DNA of 64,000 bases from assembly GCA_003415625.1 (NCBI GenBank), contig PYIU01000001.1, positions 6,760,210 to 6,824,209 of the forward strand, read 5' to 3'. Below, piece by piece: positions 49,449 to 63,618 of this stretch. Below the pieces are notes generated by a model. That model had not been told where the DNA came from. It was given only the letters and a program-made list of their open reading frames with translations, and searched no databases. Position 1 is the stretch's first letter, and each line of letters begins with the position of its first letter. The position numbers and the translations under genes were made by a program. This DNA comes from Aquanectria penicillioides. Lineage: Eukaryota > Ascomycota > Sordariomycetes > Hypocreales > Nectriaceae.

Positions 49449-52400
49449 GTAATAATAATAATAATAACTATAACTATAACTATAACTATAACTATAATAG
49501 TTTATATATACTATAGGCCTATTATAGTTTTTATATTAATGCTTATATAAATACTAAAATGCTAGGCTAGCTACATTAAGGTAAGGGGTGCTAAGCTATC
49601 CTTAGGGGCAGTGCAGGATCTGCCCTACTCTATATATATTATATAAATAGTAAAAAATAGAGAGAAAGATCTATACTAAAATTAGGCTAATAAATTATAT
49701 CCCTTTATTATAACTTTAGGTAGCTAATAGCAATAAATATTAAGGCTAGCAGTTATATAGCTTATGCCTATATATATAAGCTATATAAGCTATTACTATA
49801 TTTAATAGAGGCTAATGCCTAAATACTAATAGTAGCTTTATAGAAGGGGATAGCTATAATAAGTACTCCCTAATTTTAACTTAAATTCACTATTAATGCA
49901 GTCTATTAAATAAAGAAGCTTTAATAGTTAAAGGCTAAAGCTACTTAAGCTAAAAGGAGGGCAACTTAAGTATACTTTTAAGCTATACTTATAGTTTTAA
50001 TTATAAGTTTTAGTGCTAATTAGCTCTATAAGCTAATTAATAGAGTTAATTATATAGCTATAGCTTTTAAGAGCTTAATAGCTATATTGCCTTTTTTAAT
50101 TAAAAGAATTAAAATTATTTAAAAATAAATAGTATTAAGGAATAGTAATAGTAATAGATTAAATTAATCCTAATATAGATTTATATTAGCTAATATTAAT
50201 AATAAATACTAAAGTTTAATATAATTCCTTAAGTAATAGCTTAGGCTTAAATAGAGTTAAAAAGAGATTAAAGTAAAGAGGGCTTAAAGATAAAAAAAAG
50301 AATAATAAAGAGAATAGTAAAAAGAATAAAATAAATCTTATATCTTTTAGGGAGAATATAGACTTAAAATAAATAGTATTGCTAAAATAGATAGATATAG
50401 ATTAAGTATAGTAATAAATAAAGATTAAGTTTAAAATAGAGATAAAGTAAAGACCTAGCTATTAAAGGGGGTAGGCTTTAATATATTATTTATATAGTAG
50501 GCTAGTTTTTTCTTTCTTTTAAAAGGGGTTTTTTTAGGTATATTAACTTCCCTTTTAATAGAAGGGTTAAAGCGCTTAAATAAAAGAGTTACTAAAAGGT
50601 AAGGGCAATATATAAATAAATATATTTTAAACTAAATATAGCTTAATAGCTAGTTTATAGTATAATATAATATATAAATAGGCTAGCTATTTAATAAAGT
50701 AGTATATAGTTTAGGCTTTAAATAGGTATTACTTAAGCTTAAGGAGGTTATAAAGTAAATTAAATAAAGATTCCTTTTAGCTTAAATAAAGTAGGTAGTA
50801 TAGTATAATATAGCTAATTATTTTAATAATATCTTTATATTAGCATTAGGGCATACTTACCTTAAGGACTTTTCTTTAGAAAAGGAATCCCTAAAGCCTA
50901 ATGCATTCTATTTATATTTAAATAAGCAAAAAGCTTTTATATTTCTTAAGTCCTTTATAAAGGCAAATAGTCTTCTTTTTTATATAAAGTAAAAAGACTT
51001 TAGCTATTTTTATTTTATTATTTATATAGTATTTATAAGACTTATATTTAGCTTATTTTTATTAATGCCTTTAATTAATTAATATTTAATTCTTAATTAA
51101 CTTTTAGTCTTTTTTATATTCTTTATTAAAGAGTTAATTAATTAACTACTTTTTATATTTTTATATTAATTTATACTAAAAGCTATTATAGCAATAGTAA
51201 TAAATTTACTATATTGCTAATATAGCTATAAAAAGAATAAGTTTTTTAATGCTTTAGGCTTAAAGTTAGCCCTAAAATTAAATAAATTATTTATTAAGGT
51301 ATATATTAAGCAAAAGAATTTTAAGCTTACTTTTTAGCAGTTTAATTAAAGTAGCCTTATAGCCTCTCTCTATAATATAAAGGGCTTAAGTCTATTTAAT
51401 AAATAAGGCTTTAGCAATCCCTTTTAAGTTTTTACCCCTTTTTATTAAAGAATAGTATATATTAGTGCTATAGGCAATAATAGATTTAATTATATATATA
51501 TATATTATGCAAGCAGCCTTAAGGTTTACTCTTTATATGCTTGCTATAAGGGCAGTAAGGGCCTGCCTTTAGCACTTAAGTTTTCCTTTAAGCTTAAAGA
51601 TATATAGGCCCTAAAGTAGCTTTTTATATAGCTATAATTTAAGAAAATAGTATAATTTTTATAGCTAGATTATATTATAGGTAAGGGTTAATTAAACTTA
51701 ATGCCTTTAATATTAATAAAAGAAATAAAGGAGTTAGGCTTTAATAGGTTTAAAGGTTATACTATTAATAAAGGCCTAAAATATATATACTATCTATATA
51801 GCTTTAAGTTAGGCTTAAGTCTCTATTATATCTTTTTTAAATATAAGTATATTTATATTATTAGTAAATTTAATTACTATAATTTTAGGGACTTCTTAAA
51901 GTGCTATATAAAGCCTTAATATAAATAGAATAAAGAGAATAAAAGAGAGTGGCAATTCCTATAGAACTCTTACTTTAATGCTATAGGGTTTAAAGGACTT
52001 ACTATTAAACTAAAGGTATATTAAATGCTTAAATAAATAGCTAAAAAGCTAAACTAATAATTATTATAAATAGCCTTAATTATAAAGGGTAGCAATAAGC
52101 CTTTTATAGTTAATTAAGTTAAAGGCTATAGTAAAGTTTAATTAAAGGAATAATGCTATTTTACTATAGGCCTATACTATATATATTGCTTTTACTATAA
52201 TTATAAGGGCTAGCTTAATAGACCTTTAGGGTCTATTCTTTATTTAATTATTAGAAAGTATATTTAGGTTTTCTATTATTACTGCTATTTATTAGGCTAT
52301 TATTAACTTTATTACTTTATTAATAATATTAAGAAAGGAGATAGATCTTTATTTAAATGCTATATATTTTTAGGCTATTATTTTATTAAATTTAAAGATA

Positions 52401-55400
52401 ATTATAGTAATTATATAATAGAAGTAGTGTAAAAAATGCCTAAATATAATGCTTATATTAGTAATAATAATAAAGGCTTTTAGAAAGGACTTACTATATA
52501 CTTTAAGGAAGCTAATAGAAAATCTATCTCTATTAAAAGCTTTTTATAATTAAATTTTAAAGAGTAAATAAGCTAATTTATAGAATTTAATATAGTTTTA
52601 TATTAAGTCTTTAGTATTTTATAGCATTTAATTTATATTTAATAGTTATATTATAAGGTTTATTATAATAGGTTTAATATTTTAGTTATTTACTTAAGGC
52701 TTAAGGAAAAAGCATTTTATTAATATAATTGCCTTTTTAATATAGCTTATAGCTAGGGAATCTTACTTAAGGCAATTAAGGGGAGGGAGCTATAAAGGGG
52801 CTAAAGCAATATTGCTTTAAAGTTATATCTATCTTTTTAAATTTTAAAGTTTCTTTTAGCTATTAATACCTTTCCCTATTTTAGCTTTAAATAAAGTATT
52901 GCATTAAGCTATATATTTAGCCTTAGCTATATAAGCCTTTTGCTTATTGCCTGCCTTTTATAGTTTTAATTAATTAGCTGCTATACTATTGCATTATATA
53001 TATCTTTATACTTATTTAAATTAATAGATAGCCTTTACAGTAGGCTAGTCCTATTAATTATTGCAATTAGGCTTAAGTTGCTTCTATATTAAGGTAGTAT
53101 ATTAAGCAATTTAATATAGTCCTTAAGTTAGCCATTTAACTGCCTCTTTTAGCTATTATATAAAGGTTATTTTACCTAAGGTTTAATAAAGAGTAACTTA
53201 TACTTTAAATTTAGCTTTCTTAAGGTTTATTATATATTAATTAAATGCTATAGACTAAAGGTCTAATAAAAGAAAGGGTAATATATCTATAAAGAACTTA
53301 ATATATATTTACTATAGAATATAATTAAAGCTATTTAGATTATAATTAAGGCCTAAATAAATAGTATAGCTATTCTTTAAGGCTTAAACTAGATTAAAAA
53401 TGCTATTTTTAGTATTATTTACTTTTTAAATTATAGTTTTATAAAGGGTTATTAAAGCTATATTTAATTATTGCATTTCTATTAAAAAGATTAGGCTATA
53501 TAAAGTAGTTCTATTATAGCAGTTCTATATTAAATAGTATAGATTAAAGTCTTTAATTATAATTATTTTAAAGGCTAAAGTAAGATTAGCTAAAGTATAT
53601 ATTGCCCTTAAGTCTCTCTTACCTTTTAAAAGGTTATATACTGCAATTATTTTTATATAGTAGTATTTAAAATTAACTTTAATTTAATTTTCTTTTATTT
53701 AATAGATTTAAGTCTTTAGTTTATATTATTTATATATATAAAGAGCTATATAGCTTAAGTAATAAATTATAGTATAGTTTAATCTTTTAGGGTTTACTAA
53801 AGTATTAATTCTTTAGTTTTTAGCTAATTTTAAGAATACAATTGCATTATATTTATTGCAAGTATATAGTGCCTAATAGATTAATTTAAGGCAATAGTAT
53901 ATATTCTAAAATAAAACCTATATTAATTAAATATAAATAGAAAGGTTAATTTAATAAATAGTAGTAATAAAGTATAAGCACTAAAGGAAAAGAAAGTACT
54001 AAATAAAGTGCAGTACTATTTATTTATAAAGCCTAAGGGTTAGCTAACTCTTTTAATAGGGGGGGGAGCTATAAAAGAAAGGTTTTTAAGGAAGCTATTC
54101 TATTATATATAGGGAATATTTTACTATACTAAAATGCATTTTTTATATTTTATTAATTATTTATAGTATTTTTCTTTTATATAGATTTAATGCTTTTTTA
54201 CTATAGAATAAATATAGCTTTAGGCTAAATAATCCTTATAGTAAAGGGTGCAGCAATAGGGGATTTCTCCCTTTTTAATAAGGCAATTATTATATATTAA
54301 GCTATTGCATTAACTATAGGTTAAGGTAAATTAATAGTTTCTTGCAATATAGCTATACTTATAGCATTAAAAGCATTAAGTAAGTTTTAATTCTTTATTA
54401 AAGGGTTTGCAATTATAGAGTTTAATATTAAAAAGTAGCCTATTATTATATAGGCTATTAGCTTCTTTAATAAATAAAATATAAAAAATTAAGTTTGTTT
54501 TTATTATAGTACTATTATAGACTTAAATAGACTTTACCTTACTAACCCTTAAGGTATTAATATTATTAATAGTTTTAATAAATTTATTTATATTATTAAG
54601 AATAGATTTAATTTAAATTCCTTTTACTAAAATAGTAAAGGTAAAAGAAATAAAAAGGGCATTATTTCTAAATGCAATAGCTATCTATTCTTTTTTATAG
54701 AAGGCTTTAGCCTATTCTAAAGTAAAAAAGATAAAGACTATATCCCTATTAAAAAGGCAATATACTATAACTATATAGAAGTTATTATAGGCTTAGTTTA
54801 TTATTTATATAGTTTCTATTAAAGTATAGTTTTTAATATCTTTAAGGGTATTTTTAGTATAAATAGTAATTTTATACTTAATGCAGCTATATATTATATA
54901 CTTATTAGTTTTAGTATTTATAGGTATAAAGCTATATAAAAGGATTAATATATAAAACTACTATATTAGCTAAAGAGAAAAGAAGCTTAAGTTAGCTAAA
55001 GTAGCTATTACTACTATAATAATAGCAGTTATTATAGTAGTAGTAATTTTATTAGTAAGTCTCTTTTTAAAGGTTATATTAGTTTTAAAGGGGGGGTAAA
55101 AGCATGCCTTATATATATTAGTATAAATTTAAAATACCTTTTAAACTGCTTTAAAGAGATAAAATAAAATAATTTTAATAATAGCTTTATAGGCTTCTTT
55201 ATCTTTATTAGTTATAGGGCTTCTATTAGCTTCTATTACTTTATTTACTTTAGGTATGCTGCTATATTAGCTAGCAATAGAAAAGGGGTTATATTAGCTA
55301 TTTTTAATGCTATATCTTCTTAAATTAATAACTATTAGAAGGGCTATAGTATTAGCATTGCGCTCTTAATGCGCTATTGTATTTAGGGGTAACCTAATAT

Positions 55401-55485
55401 AAGGGATCGATTGATTGTATTTTTAGACGTTTTAAAGGTAGTTTAGGATGGCTATAAGTAGTTATAAGTCTAAGGGCAAAGGTTA
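48874..55485 (-). mobile_element. LINE-iii: full-length RIP-mutated LINE inside LINE-iv
   Basis: 6612 bp, opposite in orientation to its host copy, with a 13-bp TSD at 48861-48873 and 55486-55498. It aligns along its whole length with LINE-i (both minus strand) and is slightly less mutated. The left end is the 3' tail; the right end reads GGGCAAAGGTTA, the complement of the 5' terminus. The + strand ORF at 51701-51919 is antisense to the reverse transcriptase and recurs in LINE-i and LINE-ii for that reason. Confidence 0.9.
49404..49469. repeat. (TAA)n tract from a mutated (CGA)n microsatellite in LINE-iii
   Basis: Same place in the element as the CGT tract of LINE-A, -ii and -C, fully converted from CpG to TpA. 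Confidence 0.8.
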
Positions 55486-55888
55486 TCTTTAAATATATAA
55501 ATAATATAAACTAAAAACTTAAATCTATTAAATAAAGAAAAATTAAATTAAAATTAATTTTAAATACTATTATATAAAAATAATTATAATATATAACTTT
55601 TTAAAAGGTAAAGAAGACTTAAGAGCAATATATACTTTAGCTAGCTTTACTTTAGCCCTTAAAATAATTATAATTAAAGACTTTAATTTATATTATTTAA
55701 TATAGAATTGCTATAATAAAATTACTTTATATAGCTTAATTTTTTTAAAAAAAATATAATAATTAAATATAGCCTTAATAACCTTTTATAAAATTATAAT
55801 TTAAAAAGTAAGTAATATTAAAAATAATACTTTTAATTTAGTTTAGGCCTTAAAAAATAGCTATACTATTTATTTAAGCCTTAATTAT
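55486..55888 (+). mobile_element. LINE-iv, segment 3 (start of ORF2)
   Basis: Begins with the right TSD of LINE-iii and continues with sequence matching LINE-ii 25239-25635, including the endonuclease region. Ends at the Gypsy-2 TSD (ATTAT, 55884-55888). Confidence 0.85.
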
Positions 55889-56081
55889 TATAAGGGTTAG
55901 CTAATTAAGGTAATATAAAATAGATCTTTAAGTAACTTATATATTATATATAAGCTTTAACTTACTAAGCATTAGTTTACTGCTTAGCAATATATCTTTT
56001 ATCTAAAGTATAGTAGTATACCTATATAGCTATACTTAAAAGCCCTACTACCTATTAAAGTAAGTCCTCTATCTCTTTATA
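55889..56081 (-). repeat. Gypsy-2 3' LTR (193 bp)
   Basis: Left direct repeat, next to the polypurine tract on the minus strand. Confidence 0.92.
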
Positions 56082-56100
56082 ATTATCCCCCTTTCTCTTA

Positions 56101-58640
56101 AGCCTAATCCCTTAGGCTTAAGATTATTATTGCTTATATATATATTATAATTGCTTTATAACTTATTTGTATATATACTTAAATATTTTGCAATTATTTA
56201 TTAGTTTTATAGTAGTTATTTTAGATTATATTTATATAATATTATTATTATTATTATTTTATATTATAATAGTCTATTTTAGTTAATAGTAATTTATTAT
56301 AATATAAATTGCTTTATAATACTTAATTAATAGCTTATTATATAAACTTTAATCTTTTTTTTTCCTTTTTATATTTTATATAATAGTTTAATTTATTTAT
56401 TATATTTTTATTAAACCTTTTATAATATCTTTTCTTTTTTAGGCCCTTTTAGTATTAGTCTATTAAAAATAGTATTATAGTAACCCTTTTATTAATTAAT
56501 TTATAGATAAAAGTCCTTACTTTTATTGCCTTTTATAGAAATATAATAATTTTTCCTTTATTTACTATATTAATTTATAGACTGCTTAATATATAGTTTA
56601 CTAAAGTGCTAATTAATCTTATAGTATAGTATATTATTTAGTGTTTTTTATTTATTTTTTATTTATTTTATTTAAATCTTTAATAAGCTTTAGCTAATTG
56701 CAGTTTAATATTAAAATTGCCTTACTAAAGCTTACTTTATTAATAAGCCTAATTTTAATAATAACTCTTTTTTATACATTAAGTATTAGCGCTTTATATA
56801 TACTATTAAATCTACTATTAATACTTAATATTATATTTATAATATTATTAAACAAGGCTTTTATTGCTATACTATTTCTATTATATAGTTTATTTAATAT
56901 TAACTTAAAAAAGTAGCTTTACTTTATAACCTTTTTATTTTAAATTTTTAATTTTAAGTAAGTATTTCTTTATTAATTATTTATTAATTATTTATTGCTA
57001 ATTTATATTAGTATTAATTTATTTTTAATAGTCTTAAATATTTTTATAATTATCTTACTTTAATTATTTCTCTTTATATTTATAATAATAGTTTGCTTTA
57101 TAATTTAAACTACTTACTTAATGCCTTTTAGTATATATATAAAACTCCTATAGATATTGCTAAAAAATATAGTCTATTTAAATAGCTAATTGCAATAGCC
57201 CTTTATATATTAAAAGCCTTATAGCTCTATTATAAAAATTCTACTCCTTAAGTTACTATAAAGTATATTAGCTGCCCCTTTATTTATTGTAAAGTAGTTA
57301 ATAGCTCTTTATTTAATAATATTAAGGGTTTTAGCCTTAATAATAAAGGCAATATTTTTAATAGTAAATTATTTATAGCTAATAATATAAATAGTACCTT
57401 TATTTATACTATTAATAAATATACTGCCTTTACTATACCTTTTATTAAGTCTATTAAATTTTAAGGTAAGTTTATTATTAGGCCTAAAAAGTCTATAGCC
57501 CTATTAGTTATTTGCCTTTTTATAAATATTTAGCGCTTTACTTTAGCTTTAAAAACTAATGCTATAGTATTGGCCTATTTAAGTATTTTCTTTTTATTTA
57601 ATAAGGATTTATATAAGACTTTACTGCCCCTTTTTTAATCTCCTTTTAAAAGGTAGATAGCCCTTACTATTATATTGCTAATATCTATTATTAATAGTAT
57701 TGCTAGCCTATTATATACTTAATAATCTATTATGCCCTTTTTAACTTTAGTTTAGTCTTTTAGAAGTGTATTTAACTTTACTATTAGTAATAGTAATAAT
57801 AATAATAAAAATATTTTTATTGCTATTTTTGCTTATAAGGGTAAAGGTAAGCATTTAATAAGTATTTATTGCTTTTTTAGTTTTATTATTGCTATACCTC
57901 TATCTTTTTTAGCGGTTTTAAAGCCTTTTGCTTTCTCTTTTAGCCCTATAGTAAAGAAACTTAAGGTTATTTCTATATTAAAAAAGGCTAAAGTAGCTTT
58001 TATATTAAAAAAGGCAAAAGCTACTTTTACTATTATAATTTATTATAATGCTTATTAAGCGCTAAAAAAGTCTATTTAATTATTTATTGATTTTTATTAA
58101 TATATTTTAGTTTTTTATTTAATAGTTAATTTAAATATAGCAACCTTTAATAATGCCTTTTTTATTATTATATTGTTTTACTCTTTTTGCTATATAGCAA
58201 TTTATAATAGTATTAAATATAGTTTTTTAGTAAATTAATTAATAGTTAATCTTTTAGTTAATTAAGTTAGTATATACTTATTAATTGCTAATTAATTATT
58301 TAGCATTATAGTTTATTATTCTATTTTTAGTAGATTTACTTTACTTACTTATAGTATTTATATACTTTATTTTATATATTTATTAAATAACTTAAAGGCT
58401 TTTAAATATTATATTCTATTAGCTATTTTAATTACTTAATCTAATAGAACTTATCTCCCTTTATCTCTTTATAGAATACTATTTTCTTAACCTTTTATTT
58501 ATTTCCCTTATCTTTTAGCTTATAAAGGCTAATTAATTATTTATTATTAGCTTAATATACCTTTAACTATAGTTTTAAAAGCACTATTAAAAATATATTA
58601 TATATCTTTTAGTATTATTTTAATAGATATATTTAATATA
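56101..58640. other. Gypsy-2 region between integrase and 3' LTR, content unclear
   Basis: About 2.5 kb, less AT-saturated than its neighbours at 57.2-58.1 kb. A + strand reading there (antisense to the element) has few stops. It includes a Lys/Ala-rich segment duplicated at about 57970-58030, where the two units differ at a few bases. I recognise no domain on either strand. It may be a 3' UTR, an antisense ORF or an old insertion. The 72-codon + strand ORF at 56698-56916 is hydrophobic and AT-driven, and I do not call it a gene. Confidence 0.3.
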
Positions 58641-58649
58641 TCTATTTAT

Positions 58650-61600
58650 TAACTTTATTAACTATTGCAATTTTAATAAATCTTAAAGCTAGCTTTTTAT
58701 TCTTAAAGTAGAAATTTTTAATAGATAGCCTTATTATATTTTCTTTTTTATACTCTTTAAGCATATAGTTTTTATTATAATATTTAGCTTAAGACTTTAC
58801 TGCCTATTGCTAGCACTTTTGCATTTTATTATACATTTATTAAATAATTATAATACATTTTATAATACTTTAAACTTAAGTCTTTATTTATTATAGAATA
58901 TATTTTATAACCCTTAAGTAATAACTATAAAGGGCTTATATTAGTAATATACTAATAGTACTATATTGGCTATTATTATATATAAATTCTACTTTTAGGA
59001 GTTATACTGCTTATCTTTAGGGTAAGCCCTTAATATATACTTATAGATACTTCTTTAGGATTTAATTAATGCACTTTATTTAGCTATTTATTTAAGAATA
59101 ATATACTATAGATAGTTAATAAATAGTTATTTACTTTTTTATTAAGTCTTTTTAAAACTAGCTAATAAAGAGCTTATCTTTATTGCTTATAATGCCTTTT
59201 AGGGTATTAAATTAGCATTCTATTTATTTATAGAGTAATTTTATTAATTATATTGCTATAAGTAACTTTTTAATAGAGATAAATATAGTATACTTTATTA
59301 TATAGTATATAATTACTAAAATTGCATTATATTCCTTACTATTAAAGTAGGCGCTATTAGATAGCCTTATAATAAAGTCTATATTTATTTCTTAAAATAG
59401 ATATATTAATAATAGTAGTAATTAAAGTTGCCTATAAGGCCTATACTTTAATATATATATGCCTTAGCATTATTAATATTATAGTATATAGTCTTTTATA
59501 TTTTCTATAATATTCTTTTAATAGAATTTTTAGCTAATAAAATTTAAAGTTTTAATAGCTTTTATATACTCTATTTTAAAGTTATTATAGTGCCTTTATA
59601 GAATCTCTATTTATAATATTTTTTAATTAAGAATTATTAATCTTTTTTTATAGAAAAAAATACTTTATTTATTATAGTAGTAGTTTCTTTTCTTTTTAGC
59701 TATTAAGCAAACCTTTATTATTTACTATTAATAAAATTTATTATTAGTTTATAGTCTATAGATAAAATCTTTTAGCTTATAAAATAGTTATAATAAAAAT
59801 GCTATTTTACTCTCTATAAATTTAGTTATAATTAAGTGTAAAATGTACTATTTTAGTATAGTAATTTTAGCTTTAAGCAATTCCTTTTAATTAATCTTTT
59901 TTACTGCTATTTATTAAATGTGCTTTAATTGCTATATAATAGCACTACCCCTCTTTTAGGTATATATAGTAATAATAGAAATAGTTAAGCTTTAATAGTA
60001 ATTGTTCGATCTAATAGTTAAATCTAGCCTTAAAAGTAAAGGCACCTTTTTTTTTTTAACTATTATAGGCTTTACTTTTTTAAGGCTGGCTCTTATAGCT
60101 TATATATATACTCTAGCAATTAAGGTTTTGCCCTTTAAACCTATAATTATTCTATATATATATAGCAATAGCTTATTTATTAACTAAAGCTTTACTAATA
60201 ATATAAGGATTATATTTTAATAAAAGATTTCTTTTTATATATAATTAAAATATTTAAATAGTCTATTAGCTAAATTTAACTTTTTTAGCTAATACTATAT
60301 ATTAAAGTTAAAAAGTATTAATTAATAGATTTAATAGGCAAGCCTTTCTTAAAAGTTTTATACTAATATAAAGACTATATCTTTTAGGGCTTTATAATCT
60401 ATTAGTATTAAAAACTTTTTTAATAGTTTTAATAAATAATAGCTTTAGTGCTTTAGGCTTTCTATAATAGCTAAAAGCTTCTATTAGCCTATTATTTAGT
60501 ATTGTTTTATATTTAAGAGCTTTTTTAATTAATATATAATTAATCTCTATTAATCCTTTATTAATTAAGATAAAATATTAGCTATTGCCTTAAGGGATAT
60601 ATCTATCTTTACCTTAATATATAAAGTAGGGTTTTAGTATTATAAAATAATTATAAAATAAAAAGCCTTCTTTAGTTCTTAAAATGCCTTTTTAGCTTTT
60701 AGGCTTTAAATAAACTTTTCTATTTTATAGCCTTTTTTACTATCTTTTAGCATTACTATTAATAAGCTAATTATACTTAAGTATTTTAAGATAAATTTTC
60801 TATAGAAATTGCAAAAGCCTAAAAACACTTAAACCTTTTAATATATTTAAAGTAGCTTCTATTTAGCAATTACTTATACTTTACTTAACTTTATTTTTAG
60901 GCCTTTTTAAATTATTATATACCTTAAGAACTTTACCTTTTATTAATAGAATGCATATTTAAATAGCTTAATATATAATTATACTTTATAGAGTCTTTAT
61001 AGAACCTTTAATATATTCTTAATATATTATTTCTATATTTTAAAGTATATAATAATATTATTTAGATATACTATATAATATATATCTAGCAATTTAATAA
61101 GTATTTAATAAATATATACTTAAAAAGTAGCTAATATATTAATTAAATTAAATAGCATTACTATATATTTAAAGTATTTATATTTTATTTAAAATATAGT
61201 CTTTTAGCAATTATTAAACTTAATATAAATTTAATAATAAGTATTTTAAATATTAATCTTTAAGATCTATTTTATATTAGCTAGGCAGTTTAATAAGTTC
61301 TTTATTAATAGCAATAAATAGCAATTTTTAATAGTTATAGTATTAAGGCCTTAATAATTTATATATAGTTATAGTATTCTATTCTTCTTTAGTATAAATA
61401 ATATAAAGGCTTTTATTTTATTTATAAAAGTATTAATTTATCTATTTACTATATTTTTAATAATATACTCTCTTAAAGCTTTTGCCTATTAGCTATTAAT
61501 TAAGTACACTAAACTATATAGTAGCTTTTTGCCCTTTTAAAGGTTAATACTATACTTTACCTCTTTTAGAAGTAGCAGCCCTTTAATAGCTTTTTTATTA

Positions 61601-63500
61601 AATATCTTTTATTTAGACTTTAGCTCTAAAGGCAATACTTTTAAAGCTAGCTTTAGCTTTTTGCTTAATTTAGCTATTAATTACTTATTTAGCAATAGTA
61701 TACTATATATATATATAATTTAAGCTTGCTTTTTATTTTATAGGAATTCTTTTATAAATGCTTTTAGATTAATTAAAAATATAGGCTTATAATTTTAAGT
61801 TATAGTTTAAATATTAATCTTTATTCCTTTCTTTTCTATAAAGGCATTAAAGAGAAGTAAATTACTAGCCCCTTTAGGGTATAGCATTTTAATAAATATT
61901 TACTTAATTTTTTAAGGAAAACCCTTTAAATAAATTAAGAAAAATATTAATATATATATACTGCTAAAAAGAGTTACTTTACCTTAAAAATCTTATAAGC
62001 TAAATGCCTTTTAATTCTTAACTAAATATAGATTTAGCTTTTTAATTAATCTTATATTAATAAGGTTAATTTATATATAGGTATTTATATCTATATAAAT
62101 CTTAACTTTAATATGCCTTTAAAGGGCAATTGCCTTATCTATAATAATATTTTTAATTAAGATTATTTTTAGTTTTAATATAAAAACTTTAGCTATAATT
62201 TCTATATCTTTTTATTTTTTAAAAAGTCTTAAGGTTCCTTAAGTATAGTATTAATAGATTAAATTTATATATATTTTTATAGTTAGGCTAGCTTTAGCTT
62301 ATAGCCTTAATCCCTAAAGCCCTTTTTAGGTAGCTTATAGTCTATAGTTAAATAGCTTAGCCTATTGCAGTTATAGTAGTATAATTAATTTAATTTATTA
62401 CCTTTTGGCTTATTGCTATATAGTTATTATTTTTGCAATTTGCCTAAAGTATATAGACCCTTTAGGCTATAGAAACTTATGCCCCCTTTAAATAAAGGCC
62501 TTAAATAGCTCTTTAAATAGATTACTTTTTAAGGTCTATTTAAGCTATTTAATAAAATAGCTTCTTTTATAATTCTTATTTAAAGCTTATTTATTTTTCT
62601 CTTTAATATAGACCTATAGCCTTTTTGTTTTATAGGCTATATCCTTTAGTTTTAGGAGGTCTATTTATTTATAGTTTATTTTCTTCTTTAAGGATTTCTA
62701 TAAGCTATAGTAGTATTAATAGGCTCTATCCTTACTTTCTTCTTTATAGTTTAAAGTCCTTAAGGATAGATATATTGCGCTTTAAGTATAAAAGTAATCT
62801 ATTAGGGACTGCTTAATAGACTATTAAAGTTTTAATAGCTTATTTTATAATTCTTTCTTTTAAAGGTTTAAATTTATATACTTTTTTTATATAAAGTTAA
62901 TAAAGTCTTACTATAAAGGGCTCTTTAGGCTTTCTTTATAGTTTCTCTATTAAGTTTATAGACTAAAGTTAAATTTAATTATTGCCTATTATATTTTCTA
63001 TATATTAATATAGCTTAATTAAAGATTATTTATTAATTTAATAGCTTTTATTTAATTATTAATCTTTATGCCTATTGCATTTTCTATAAGGGTTTTATAA
63101 TTATAAAATAAAGGTTTTTTATAGTTCTTTTTTAAGTTTATTATAAAGCAATTAATTAATTATTTTAGAATTTATATTTATATTAATTATTACTTTACTA
63201 TTATTAATTATTATTTAATAAGCATTTAAATAATTTATTATAAGGCCTTACTTTATAGCTTTTTTATGCTTTATTATAAAAGTATATTATATTTATTAAA
63301 TGTTTTTTAATAGGTTTATTTACCTTAAAATATTAATTTTAAGTTATAGCTTAATTAATATATATAAAAGTCTATTAATACATTTTATTTTAAACTTCTT
63401 AAAGCTTTTTTAGCTATTAATCTATTAATAGAATCTTAATTAATTAGTTCTAAAGGCTATTAGTATCTCTCTTTCTTTTAGAATTAAAAAGTAATTAGCT
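58650..63500 (-). pseudogene. Gypsy-2 gag-pol remnant
   Basis: Minus strand, in order: gag with a CCHC knuckle at about 62336-62379 (C-x2-C-x4-H-x4-C by position; some Cys and Gly now read Tyr and Ser), then protease by position. The reverse-transcriptase YLDD box at 61057-61068 reads Y-L-N-N. It is followed by a clear gypsy thumb/connection segment with FLGFCNFYRKFI at about 60.8 kb. Integrase is expected at about 58.7-59.9 kb. All frames are interrupted by TAA/TAG of the RIP type. Borders are approximate. Confidence 0.8.
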
Positions 63501-63618
63501 TATTAAGGTCCTATTGCTAATGCATTAGCAATCTCTTAAGTTATTTATTAATTGATTATATAGTTCCTTCTATTTTATGCTATGCTAATTACCCTATAGG
63601 GTATAGAAATTAAAGAAT

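Noticed and set aside
60002..60187. Hydrophobic ORFs at 56698-56916, 60002-60187 and 62625-62816 as small membrane proteins
   Set aside because: They lie antisense to Gypsy-2 gag-pol or in its 3' region; AT-rich codons (Ile, Leu, Phe, Tyr) make any open frame look hydrophobic.
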